NCBI GenBank assembly: GCA_937916505.1
Contig: CALFSW010000056.1
Coordinates: forward strand, 1 to 37,292
DNA: 37,292 nt
Reading direction: 5' to 3'
DNA from: an uncultured Verrucomicrobiales bacterium
GTDB taxonomy: Bacteria; Verrucomicrobiota; Verrucomicrobiia; Verrucomicrobiales; Akkermansiaceae
In this document: positions 8,920 through 16,172 of the stretch, one piece after another
How positions within the stretch are numbered: position 1 is the stretch's first letter
Layout: each line of letters opens with the position of its first letter
Notes under the pieces: generated by a model
The model's input: only the letters and a program-made list of their open reading frames with translations
What the model was told of the DNA's origin: nothing
Database searches by the model: none
Position numbers and translations under genes: made by a program

Positions 8920-9315
8920 AGCTGAACCTCTCCGCATTCTCACCTACGACGTCCTCTACGGCTTCAACCATGGCAAGGCCCCGGAGATCGGCGCAAAGTG
9001 GATTGCCGAACAGAAACCCGACATCGTCGCGTTGCAGGAACTGAACGGATTCAAGCAGGGAGCTCTCGAGAAAATCGCCAAAAAATGGAATCATGACCAC
9101 GCCATCATGCTTAAGGAAAAGGGCTTCCCGGCGGGGCTAACGGCCGATTCTGAGATCACCGTCATCGAGAAACGCCTCGAGGGAATGTGGCACGGTTATC
9201 TGCACTGCAAAATCAAGGGGGCGCACATCTTTGTCGTGCACCTCTCCCCTTTCCGGCACGCCTTCCGAATGAAGGAGGCCAGCCTGGTCTGCGCGAAGGC
9301 CAAACCGCTCCTCGA
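8920..9315 (+). pseudogene. Truncated endonuclease/exonuclease/phosphatase gene (remnant copy)
   Basis: About 395 bp match, at roughly 90% identity by eye, the first half of the intact nuclease at 14981-15859 (matching part 15035-15444). The frame keeps LRILTYDVLYGFNHG, the LQELNG metal-site Glu and HLSPFRHAF. It lacks the signal peptide at the 5' end. It stops matching at PLLEA, before the GDFN and SDH catalytic segments, where it meets the group II intron remnant on the other strand. It cannot encode a working enzyme. A reading frame continues to 9367, but its last residues are antisense intron sequence. Confidence 0.85.
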
Positions 9316-10140
9316 AGCGGCCAAACTCGATGAGACGAGTTTTCTCAGGATGGAGTTCCAGGTTTAAGGCGGCGATTCGCTCGCGCAGTTCCGCCAGACA
9401 TCTCCGCGCTTCGGCTTCACTCTGGAAGCCGAGCACGAAATCATCGGCATAGCGCACGATAATCACGTCGCCCTTGGCCTGGGTTTCCCTCCATTTCTCG
9501 ATCCTAAGATCGAGGACGTAGTGCAGGTAGATATTGCATAAGAGCGGGGATAAACTCCCGCCTTGTGGCGTGCCTTCCTGCGAGCGCTGGTACGCCCCGT
9601 CTTCCATCACTCCGACTTTGATTCATAGACCGTTCCGAGGACTTCGGTGGTGGCCCGTTGCACGATCTTGTCTTCAATGACGGGGATCGCAATGGGTCGC
9701 CGGGAGCCATCGGCTTTCGGGATGTAATGTCTCTTCGCGGGGCGGGGATGGTAGCTTCCGCGGTGCAGTCTCTCTGAGAGATCCTGCAGCCTGGCTTCCA
9801 GCCCAACTCCGTAGTCATGCCAGCTTTGTTCGTCGATGCCCGCAGCGGCCTTACGGTTTATCCCGTGGTAGGCTTCGCGGAGTCGGTCCACATCGCAGAC
9901 ATGGTGCCAGAGGTTGGTCAGTCTTTGCTTCCGGTTCTTGCGAACCGCTTGTCGTATCCTATCCAACTCGGGTGACAGTCTTCCCCGGCTCTGGGTCCGG
10001 CGACTGGTGGGTTGGACAGGATTGCCTTTGGTCACCCCCCTTTTCTCCACTGGATCCTCTGTCTGACGTTGCAGCCAGATTTCGTTCTCCAGCTTCTCCG
10101 ATACTACGGGGCTGTCCGACTTCTCATCTTCGTTCATCAT
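9311..10140 (-). pseudogene. Group II intron reverse transcriptase/maturase, deleted and frameshifted
   Basis: The start is the ATG at 10140 (MMNEDEK). Upstream part: TKGNPVQPTSRRTQSRG, then DRLREAYHGINRKAAAGID, RPAKRHYIPKADGSRRPIAI and EDKIVQRATTEVL, the conserved N-terminal RT region. It then jumps at about 9617-9626 straight from VYE to KVGVMEDG with a change of frame. Family members have about 70-80 residues there, including the FRPG segment and the first catalytic Asp. The second part keeps EGTPQGGSLSPLLCNIYLH and the YADD box (9451-9437) and ends in KTRLIEFGRF at the 9311-9318 junction. The X/maturase domain is absent. The first frame terminates at 9607. Confidence 0.88.
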
Positions 10141-10169
10141 CTTCTTACTCTCTGGGGATTCGAGATGCG

Positions 10170-10194
10170 GACCCGGGCTGCCATTGCCCGGGTC
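10170..10194 (-). repeat. Perfect 9-bp inverted repeat upstream of the intron ORF
   Basis: GACCCGGGC and GCCCGGGTC flank a 7-nt loop. It lies about 30 nt upstream of the RT start, where a domain IV stem of a group II intron would be expected. Confidence 0.7.
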
Positions 10195-10458
10195 AAACAT
10201 GAGATTTGATTCGCTGCCGCTCACCCCTCGCGGGGCCACCCTCCGGGTGCTCTATGTCCGCTGCGCTCCCATTCCCGTTTTCCGTGTGAGAAGCGTCCCA
10301 GCATGCCATGGTTCTCCGACCGCGCGGGAGCCGACAACATCTCGCCAGGGCGATGCTGTCGGTGTGGCCTTCCGCTCGCCATTAGGGCGTCTCGGCCTCC
10401 CGAAGGAATTTTCGCGGCTCAATCACCCGGCCTGCTGGTTCCCCTGTCAACGCTTCAA

Positions 10459-10478
10459 GTGCGCCCTCACGGACGCAC
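10459..10478 (-). ncRNA. 5'-terminal hairpin of the group II intron RNA
   Basis: On the minus strand GTGCGTCC, GTGA loop, GGGCGCAC pair over 8 positions (one G-T wobble) with a GNRA-type tetraloop. The first five bases fit the group II 5' consensus GUGYG, so this probably marks the 5' splice boundary. Confidence 0.55.
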
Positions 10479-10923
10479 TCTCATGACTCGGGGTCAGCGT
10501 GAGTGACTAATTCTTCACTGTGGGACTCTTTCATTCCTTACTTCTCACCGGCTTTTAACGGCGCTATCAATGGCTCCCTGATCATCTTCTGGTCGCAGCG
10601 AGAATAAGAAGCGGCTGAAAATCAAACTCACGACAATCCTCGCTAATGATAAGGGCTAGCTTGATCGACCTGAACAACCACTGCCAAACCAATACTCGGC
10701 ATGGCAGAATGGGACAGGTAATCTCTGAATCAAGCTCCCAACCCCAAAGGCCAATTCCAAATGAACTCTGCCAAAATATGGAGGATGACCTCTTTCAGAA
10801 ACTAAAGGAAAAGGTGCAAGAACGGACATGGTTGAGTAGAAGCGCGAAGCCATTCTCAAACGAGAATTCGGACCCCAGCGAACCACGGTGCTTCGATCGC
10901 CGCGACACCTCTTCACCATCCCC
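10479..10923. other. Intergenic region between the intron and the ProC-like pseudogene
   Basis: No gene recognised in 445 bp. It begins with the former 5' exon of the intron, which does not encode nuclease sequence. It contains one copy of a hairpin element (near 10690) that is repeated near 13228. An open frame at 10646-10927 has composition unlike a protein and no recognisable match. Confidence 0.5.
10686..10716. repeat. Repeated hairpin element, copy 1
   Basis: The core tgccaaaccaat followed by ctNggcat (N variable) recurs near 13228. TGCC and GGCA pair around a 12-nt loop; an alternative CTGCCA/TGGCAG pairing is also possible. Both copies lie in gaps between genes, suggesting a small dispersed element rather than coding sequence. 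Confidence 0.45.
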
Positions 10924-11748
10924 ATGAGCAAGACCATAGGTATTAATTGAACCGGAACCATCGCCGAGGCGGTAGTGACCGGCCTTTGTAACAAAGCCGA
11001 ACCTCCAGCGAGAATCGTGCTTTCGCCGCGCAATCAAAATCGAGCCAAGCAGTTGGCTGAACACATTCAGAATGTGGAAGTGGCCGAAGACAACCAGGCC
11101 GTTCTCCGCGAAAGTGGCATCATCTTCATTGCCGTCCCTCCGCAGATCGTGGAGCACGTTTCGACACCTCTGACATTCTCGGAGGATCATCAAATCCTCA
11201 GCTTTGTTTCAGGACACTCCATCGAAAAGCTTCAATCTCTGGTGACACCAGCAAAACGAATTGCCCGCATGATCCCCCTCCCCTCCATAGCTCGGCATGA
11301 AGGCCCCATCATCCTTTCACCTCCGTCTCCGGGAATCGCAGCCTTATTTCAAGAGACGGGGTCCCTCGTTGAAGTCGAACAGGAAACGGAACTCGAAACC
11401 CTCTGCGCTGTCACCGCATTGATGGCACCCTACTTTGGTCTTTTGGAGCGATGCGTCGATTGGCTGGGTATCAATGGTGTCAAGAAATCCAATGCCATGG
11501 ACTTCACAGGGGCCTTGTTCCATGGACTGGGGCAAACCCCTGACGCTTCACCAGGCAAAGATTTTGCGCAACTTTCAATCGAACATGCGACCCCCATGGG
11601 TTTCAACGAACATGCCTACCGGGAGTTGAAAAAAATCGGCTGGTATGACGACATCTCAAAAACCCTCGATCTCATCAGTAATCGCCTCGCAGGGAAGGCC
11701 GCTTTTAAAGATGGGCTCGAACGACCAGACTACACTAAATCAAGTTAG
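10924..11748 (+). pseudogene. ProC-like pyrroline-5-carboxylate reductase family gene with an in-frame TGA
   Basis: The ATG at 10924 opens MSKTIGIN, then a TGA at 10948-10950, then TGTIAEAVVTGL and a frame that stays open to 11748. In the family this is the glycine-rich NAD(P)-binding turn (IGxIGTGTIAEA), and the TGA sits exactly at a Gly position, one base from GGA. The rest (257 residues from the first in-frame start after the stop) has the NADP-binding domain (FIAVPPQIVEHV; ARMIPLPSIA) and a divergent C-terminal dimerisation domain (ATPMGFNEHAYRELKKIGWYDD). The missing turn would prevent cofactor binding if translation began downstream. Most likely this is a recent nonsense mutation; a sequencing error is the main alternative. 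Confidence 0.75.
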
Positions 11749-11813
11749 ATCCACCAATAGCTGCTCCGCGATGTCGCGAGAGGACAGGGCGGGTTCGCCT
11801 TCGATAGTTTTAA

Positions 11814-12170
11814 TATTCATCGTGTTGCTGGGTTGGTTCCGCAGTCAGACATGACCGACATCATATCAGGCTGGTGGACTGCGAGCGCTTCGATCGCCTG
11901 GGGGACCCGGTGTCAGCACCACGCCCGGTGCCCGTGGTGCGACTCGATGAGTTGGAAGTTGAGATTGCCCGGGGCGATGCGGTGGCGGTATTTCTTGAGG
12001 GATTGATGGACCGGCTTACCTGATTAAAAGCATGGGAGACGAAGATTCTCGTGGAGGCGGACTGGAGTGATGCGGAGCGCTATACGATCCTGTGGGACGG
12101 GCAGGAAGACGCGATGATCGGTTCTGGGTTGCCGTGTGGCGGTGAATCTGGGACAACACAGTTCGTATGA
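11814..12170 (+). pseudogene. Unrecognised reading frame broken by a single TGA
   Basis: One frame is open from 11814 to 12170 except for a TGA at 12021-12023. Before it the sequence reads like protein (VPVVRLDELEVEIARG, then AVFLEGLMDRLT). After it, still in the same frame, it again reads like protein (LKAWETKILVEADWSDAERY, then TILWDGQEDAM). It ends with a TGA that overlaps the ATG of the following small ORF. No clear start codon is seen. I do not recognise the family. The continuity of protein-like sequence in one frame across the stop suggests a decayed gene. Confidence 0.4.
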
Positions 12171-12322
12171 AAGTGAAATTAATAACGCGAATACTCGTCA
12201 TTTTTGGATCCCTGATGATCCTGACGGACCTGGCGAATTTCTTCCCTGAAAAAGCGGGAGCCTACGCAGTTGCAGGGGCAATCCTCGTCGCTGCGGGGAT
12301 TCTGGTGCGTGCTGAAAATTAG
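12167..12322 (+). CDS. Small two-segment membrane protein, function unknown
   Basis: The predicted 51-residue protein has a basic start (MKVKLITR), a first membrane segment (ILVIFGSLMILT), a short linker with FFPEKAG, and a second membrane segment (AYAVAGAILVAAGILV). Its ATG overlaps the stop of the broken upstream frame (ATGA), which is typical of translational coupling and supports it being a genuine gene at least in the ancestor. No ribosome binding site is obvious. Function is unknown, and with the neighbour broken it may itself be relict. Confidence 0.45.
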   Translation: MKVKLITRILVIFGSLMILTDLANFFPEKAGAYAVAGAILVAAGILVRAEN

Positions 12323-12497
12323 CTCTGTTGGCGCAGCCCCCCTTCTCTCCCCTCTCTGGGAGTTTCAACGACGCAACACGCTCCCCACCTCAAAAAAATG
12401 CCTGGCAACCCATTCATGTCGGGTCATTTGATGCTACCTTTCCTGCTGTGATTCGCAGATGGGACGCGCAACCAACGGATGCTATCATGATGGTCGG

Positions 12498-13079
12498 ATG
12501 AAGAAAGATCCAGAAACCTCCGAGCAGGACACATCAAGTTTCTGGACGTTTCCTAACGTGCTCTGCCTTGCCCGGTTCATGGGATCATTTATCCTGCTGC
12601 CGATCGCCCTGGCAGACATGCCGTATTGGTTTGTGAGTGTCTATTTATTGCTCATCACTTCCGATCTCGTAGATGGACCCATCGCGCGCAAATTCCATCA
12701 ACGTAGCAACACCGGAGCCCACTTGGACAGCATTGCCGACATCACCTTGAATGCGTGCTTGCTGGCAGGAGTCGCGATCCTCTGCGGGAAGAATTTGCAA
12801 CATGAACTCCTCTTGGTGGGCTTTGTGATCGGAAGCTATTGCCTCTCGCCGGCATTCGGGTTCTGGAAGTTTCGTAGGCTACTTTCATACCACACTTACG
12901 TTGCCAAATCCTCCCAGTGGCTTGCCATGCTGGCAGCAGTCAGTCTCATCCTCGAATGGTCCGTATGGCCGCTTCGAGTCGCGTGCATCGCAGCCATCCT
13001 CGGCAATCTCGAAGCCATCGCCATCACCGCAGTCCTAAAGAAATGGCAAACCGACGTGCTCTCATTCTTTCGCGTCTGA
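12498..13079 (+). CDS. CDP-alcohol phosphatidyltransferase family membrane protein
   Basis: This 193-residue membrane protein carries the complete CDP-alcohol phosphotransferase signature DG-x2-AR-x8-G-x3-D-x3-D (D59, G60, A63, R64, G73, D77, D81). This site binds Mg2+ and the CDP-activated lipid in enzymes that make phosphatidylglycerophosphate, phosphatidylserine and related lipids. Five or six hydrophobic segments follow the usual family plan and length. The acceptor alcohol cannot be told from the sequence. An in-frame ATG at 12459 would add 13 residues of non-typical sequence; neither start has a strong ribosome binding site. It appears to stand alone. Confidence 0.82.
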   Translation: MKKDPETSEQDTSSFWTFPNVLCLARFMGSFILLPIALADMPYWFVSVYLLLITSDLVDGPIARKFHQRSNTGAHLDSIADITLNACLLAGVAILCGKNLQHELLLVGFVIGSYCLSPAFGFWKFRRLLSYHTYVAKSSQWLAMLAAVSLILEWSVWPLRVACIAAILGNLEAIAITAVLKKWQTDVLSFFRV

Positions 13080-13474
13080 TCGCCCCGTTGACCCGCCCTT
13101 CGCTCCTGCAAGCATTACCCTTTCCTTTTCAGGGATGCTCACGTTTAGGGATCTTCCAGAAAAAAGCACCAAAGTCACAGCAGGGCATATTGCGAGGGTC
13201 GTCGACAGCCAAAAACAACCCGTGCCAAACCAATCCTTGGCATCACGAGGTGGATGGCTACGCTCCAAGATCATGAATCTCCGGCTTGAAACGCCCTGCC
13301 TGCCAATACTGGCCGCTCGCTTTTTCATCTAATTCTCAGTCTCACCGTTCCCCTGTTCACCCCCTATCCTCTTCCCCCCGCAATCTCCTTTCCACCCTCT
13401 CCGATCTCCTCACCGACGCCCTCCAAGCAGGATATCCAAAGAGCAAATCCAGCAGTCGAAAGAAACAATTTGAA
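13080..13474. other. Intergenic region before the PQQ-type propeller gene
   Basis: No gene recognised in 395 bp. It contains the second copy of the repeated hairpin element (about 13224-13256) and a C/T-rich stretch (about 13340-13440). The frame of the downstream gene is open from 13286, but that part has no signal-peptide or domain features. Confidence 0.5.
13224..13256. repeat. Repeated hairpin element, copy 2
   Basis: It contains tgccaaaccaatccttggca, in which TGCCAA pairs perfectly with TTGGCA, plus flanking CGTG/CACG. The core matches the element near 10690, with differences in the loop and outer stem. Confidence 0.45.
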
Positions 13475-14824
13475 ATGATCATGAAACTTCCAACTCTGAC
13501 GCTGGTTCCCGCCTTGCTCCTCCTCATCGTCCCACTTGCGGCCGCCGCGCCCGAGCCCTTTGACCGCCTGACCTTCCACGCACCACCGAAGCCCCTATCC
13601 GGGAAAGCCGTGACCGAAGACTGGCCGCGCTTCCTGGGTCCGCGCCATGACCTTCATTCCAAGGAAACCCGGCTCCTAAAGTCTCTACCAGCCGCGGGCC
13701 CGAAGATGGTGTGGGAGGTGTCCCGGGGAGGCGGCCATGCTCCACCTGTCGTCTCAGGCGATCGCCTCGTGATGATCCATACCCTGGAGGATCGCGAGGT
13801 GATCGAATGCCTTCACCCCGAAACCGGCCGTCGTCACTGGAAGTTCGACTACCCGGTCACCTTGAAAACGAGCTACGGCACCAAGGATGCCCCGCGCTCC
13901 GGACCCGTAATCGACGGCGATCTGGTCTTCACAGTCGGAGTGCGTGGTGACCTTCACTGTCTCTCCCTGACCACCGGCCAGCTCATTTGGAAGAAGAATC
14001 TCGACGAGGCATACGGCCCCGCCCCCTTCTTCTTCGGACGGGGTGGTTGCCCTCTCGTCCACGGCGACCAACTCATCGTCAATATCGGCGGCCGGTTCTG
14101 CGTGGGTGGCTTCGACAAGCGGACCGGCAAACTGATCTGGACCACGAAGCACGAATGGCACGCCAGCTACGCCTCACCGGTGCCGGCTACGATCCACGGC
14201 AAGGACCGCGTCCTCGTCTTCGCCGGTGGCATGACCGATCCCCCCGCCGGTGGCCTGCTCAGTATCGACGCGAAAACCGGCAAGGCGGAGAGCACCTTTC
14301 CCTGGCGGGCGCAGATGTATACCTCGGTCAATGCCGCCTCGCCGGTCGTCATTGGCAATGCCGCCTTTGTCACCGAGGGCTATACCGAGGGCGGCGCCAT
14401 GATCGACATCGCTTCCGATGGCAGTACCAAGCTGCGATGGCAGGCGCGACAATTCAGCAGCCAATTCACCACCCCGGTCGCCCACGAAGGCTACCTTTAT
14501 GGGGTGTCGGGCACCGGCGGAACCGAGATGGTCTGCTACGAGATCGCGACCGGTCGAGAAATGTGGAGGGACGGCATTGCTCTTGAAGGCGCGCGCCTCG
14601 GACGGGCCAGCCTGCTCCACATCGACGGAGCCTTCCTGTGCCTCGGAGCCCAGGGGACCCTGCTCTGGCTCGACCTTAGCCCGAAAGGTGCCAAGATTCT
14701 TTCGCAGGCGCAGCTCTTCCTGGCGCCGGAAACCTGGGGCGTTCCCGTGGTGTCACGCGGACTACTCTACATCAACCAGAACGCCATGGGCACCCGCCTG
14801 GTGTGCTACGATCTACGGCAATAG
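13475..14824 (+). CDS. Secreted PQQ-like beta-propeller repeat protein
   Basis: This 449-residue protein has a signal peptide (MIMKLPTLTLVPALLLL through AAAAPE), then WPRFLGPRHD, a phrase typical of PVC outer-membrane-biogenesis-like PQQ repeat proteins. Repeats follow with the pattern G-D-R/L-V, Leu/Ile, D-x-x-T-G, W-x (TGRRHWKF, TGQLIWKK, TGKLIWTT, TGREMWRD). It probably forms a seven- or eight-bladed propeller. The canonical catalytic residues of PQQ-dependent dehydrogenases are not evident, so it is more likely a structural or binding protein than an alcohol dehydrogenase. ATG 13481 is an equally possible start. Confidence 0.82.
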   Translation: MIMKLPTLTLVPALLLLIVPLAAAAPEPFDRLTFHAPPKPLSGKAVTEDWPRFLGPRHDLHSKETRLLKSLPAAGPKMVWEVSRGGGHAPPVVSGDRLVMIHTLEDREVIECLHPETGRRHWKFDYPVTLKTSYGTKDAPRSGPVIDGDLVFTVGVRGDLHCLSLTTGQLIWKKNLDEAYGPAPFFFGRGGCPLVHGDQLIVNIGGRFCVGGFDKRTGKLIWTTKHEWHASYASPVPATIHGKDRVLVFAGGMTDPPAGGLLSIDAKTGKAESTFPWRAQMYTSVNAASPVVIGNAAFVTEGYTEGGAMIDIASDGSTKLRWQARQFSSQFTTPVAHEGYLYGVSGTGGTEMVCYEIATGREMWRDGIALEGARLGRASLLHIDGAFLCLGAQGTLLWLDLSPKGAKILSQAQLFLAPETWGVPVVSRGLLYINQNAMGTRLVCYDLRQ

Positions 14825-14980
14825 ACTAAGACGGAGCGGCACAATCGATCTGTCAGCGTAATACGAAGAAAAGCCTCCGAGCGCATTCCAGATTTTCAAC
14901 GCCCCGCCTCACACCCTCATTTCATCTGACAATCGTGATCCAAGAGTGAAGAATTCAAACCTAATTGCCCTATCAAAACC

Positions 14981-15859
14981 ATGATCCGCACCCTGCTCCT
15001 CTGCGTTGCCTTGTTCAGCAACTATACCGCCCGGGCTGAACCTCCCCAGGCACCCCCCCTCCGCATCCTCACCTATAACGTCCTCTACGGATTCAACCAT
15101 GGCAAGGCCCCGGAGATCGGCGCGAAGTGGATCGCCGATCAGAAACCCGACATCGTCGCGTTGCAGGAACTCAACGGATTCAAGCAGGGAACTCTCGAGA
15201 AAATCGCTAAGAAGTGGAACCATGACCACGCCATCATCCTTAAGGAAAAGGGCTTCCCGGTGGGACTGACGGCCAATTCTGAGATCACCGTCATCGAGAA
15301 ACGCCTCGACGGAATGTGGCACGGCTACCTGCACTGCAAGGTCAAGGGAATGCACATCTTCGTTGTGCACCTTTCCCCTTCCCGGCACGCCTTCCGAATG
15401 AAGGAGGCCAGCCTGGTTTGCGCGAAGGCCAAACCGCTCCTCGATGCCGGCGAATCAGTCTTCCTCGTCGGAGACTTCAATTGCAACTCCCCTCTCGACC
15501 AAAAGTGGCTCGACGCCCGACCAAAGGATAAAGAGATCATCGACGAAAAGACCGCCAAGCGCCGCGCCGGAAACTCCGATCCGGACTCCGCCGTCATGTC
15601 CCAATTCCTCGACCTCGGGCTGATTGACCTCGTCCATGCCAAGCAACCTACCGCCGAACTTCAGCGAGGCACCTTCGCCACCCGCCTGCTTCCGAAGTAT
15701 CGGACCGACGAACAACGGAAACACAAAGCCTGGCGCATCGATTTCATCCTCGCCGACCCCACCCTTGCCAAACGCTGCTCGTCCGCCCGCATTCCCCGCG
15801 ACAAGGAAGTCGATCTCATTTCAGATCACTATCCGGTCGAAGCGGTGTTCGCAAAGTAG
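14981..15859 (+). CDS. Secreted endonuclease/exonuclease/phosphatase family hydrolase
   Basis: This 292-residue protein has a signal peptide (about residues 1-19, ending YTARA). Catalytic segments are in the family order: ILTYNVLYG (N33), LQELNG (E63), VVHLSP (H130), VGDFNCN (D165, N167), a WRIDFILADP block and SDHYPV (D282, H283). These are the metal and catalytic residues of the EEP superfamily, which includes Mg-dependent DNases, phosphodiesterases and inositol or sphingolipid phosphatases. The length is normal and all sites are present, so it should be active. The substrate is unknown; export suggests extracellular or periplasmic nucleic acids or phosphodiesters. It is the intact paralogue of the remnant at 8920-9315. 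Confidence 0.85.
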   Translation: MIRTLLLCVALFSNYTARAEPPQAPPLRILTYNVLYGFNHGKAPEIGAKWIADQKPDIVALQELNGFKQGTLEKIAKKWNHDHAIILKEKGFPVGLTANSEITVIEKRLDGMWHGYLHCKVKGMHIFVVHLSPSRHAFRMKEASLVCAKAKPLLDAGESVFLVGDFNCNSPLDQKWLDARPKDKEIIDEKTAKRRAGNSDPDSAVMSQFLDLGLIDLVHAKQPTAELQRGTFATRLLPKYRTDEQRKHKAWRIDFILADPTLAKRCSSARIPRDKEVDLISDHYPVEAVFAK

Positions 15860-16045
15860 TTGCAGGCCCGAGAAGTTGCCGGGGAGTGAGCGCAGGGCGT
15901 ATTTTCCGGAAGGATCCTTCACCGAGAGCCCTTTGGTTCCGAGCATCGCAATCCCGTAGACAATCGCTTGTATCTCATCCCTGGTGCCCTGTAGGATGAC
16001 TTTTTTTCCCTCCTTGCTCTTTGATCCCCGATTCACATTCAGCAC
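15832..16045 (-). pseudogene. Unrecognised coding-like fragment
   Basis: A minus-strand frame with a possible GTG start at 16045 reads like real protein for about 60 residues (GKKVILQGTRDEIQAIVYGI, then MLGTKGLSVKDPSGKYALRS and LPGNFSG). Its final residues run antisense into the 3' end of the nuclease gene and look random, so the original C-terminus is probably lost. I do not recognise the family. It may be a gene fragment left by the rearrangements in this part of the window. Confidence 0.35.
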
Positions 16046-16172
16046 AAAAAAAAGAAATCGTTTTAGAGGGAGAAAGCCCTAAAAAAAAAGCAAAGAGCCT
16101 GAACACTTCAGTTTCCGCCCTCACTCAAACGAAAGGATTGAAAAAGCCAACTCTTGGCAGTAGCAGTCATAG
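16046..16172. other. A-rich upstream region of the methyltransferase gene
   Basis: The + strand is A-rich with a small hairpin (AGGG, AGAAAG loop, CCCT, about 16063-16080) flanked by T4 and A9 runs. It may hold the promoter of the methyltransferase gene, but I cannot assign boxes. It is not a standard terminator for either strand. Confidence 0.35.

Larger units (their letters stand above)
9311..10478 (-). mobile_element. Degenerate group II intron (RNA plus reverse transcriptase remnant)
   Basis: The element reads right to left. Its likely 5' end is at 10478, where the minus strand begins GTGCGTCC, fitting the group II GUGYG start. Bases 10478-10459 fold into a perfect 8-bp hairpin with a GTGA tetraloop. 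About 340 nt of presumed domain I-III RNA precede the reverse-transcriptase ORF at 10140, with a 9-bp perfect hairpin at 10194-10170 just upstream. The RT has an internal deletion with frameshift and lacks its C-terminal maturase. The 3' end (domains V and VI) is missing, because the sequence switches to the nuclease remnant at 9311-9318. It should be immobile and non-splicing. Confidence 0.8.

Noticed and set aside
8920-10478. Simple insertion of the group II intron into the nuclease gene
   Set aside because: The missing half of the nuclease is not found beyond the intron 5' end, and the intron 3' part is absent, so deletion or rearrangement is required.
10184-10506. Plus-strand open frames over the intron 5' region
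   Set aside because: They lie over the structured RNA part of the group II intron and have no protein-like features.
10948-12023. UGA recoding as an amino acid in this organism
   Set aside because: TGA is used as an ordinary stop in several intact genes here (for example ydbH, the ydbL-like gene and the arylsulfatase), so two isolated TGAs in a decayed region are better explained by mutation or error.
16063-16100. Hairpin with A and T runs as a Rho-independent terminator
   Set aside because: The stem is only four strong pairs and the T run is on the wrong side for the upstream nuclease gene.
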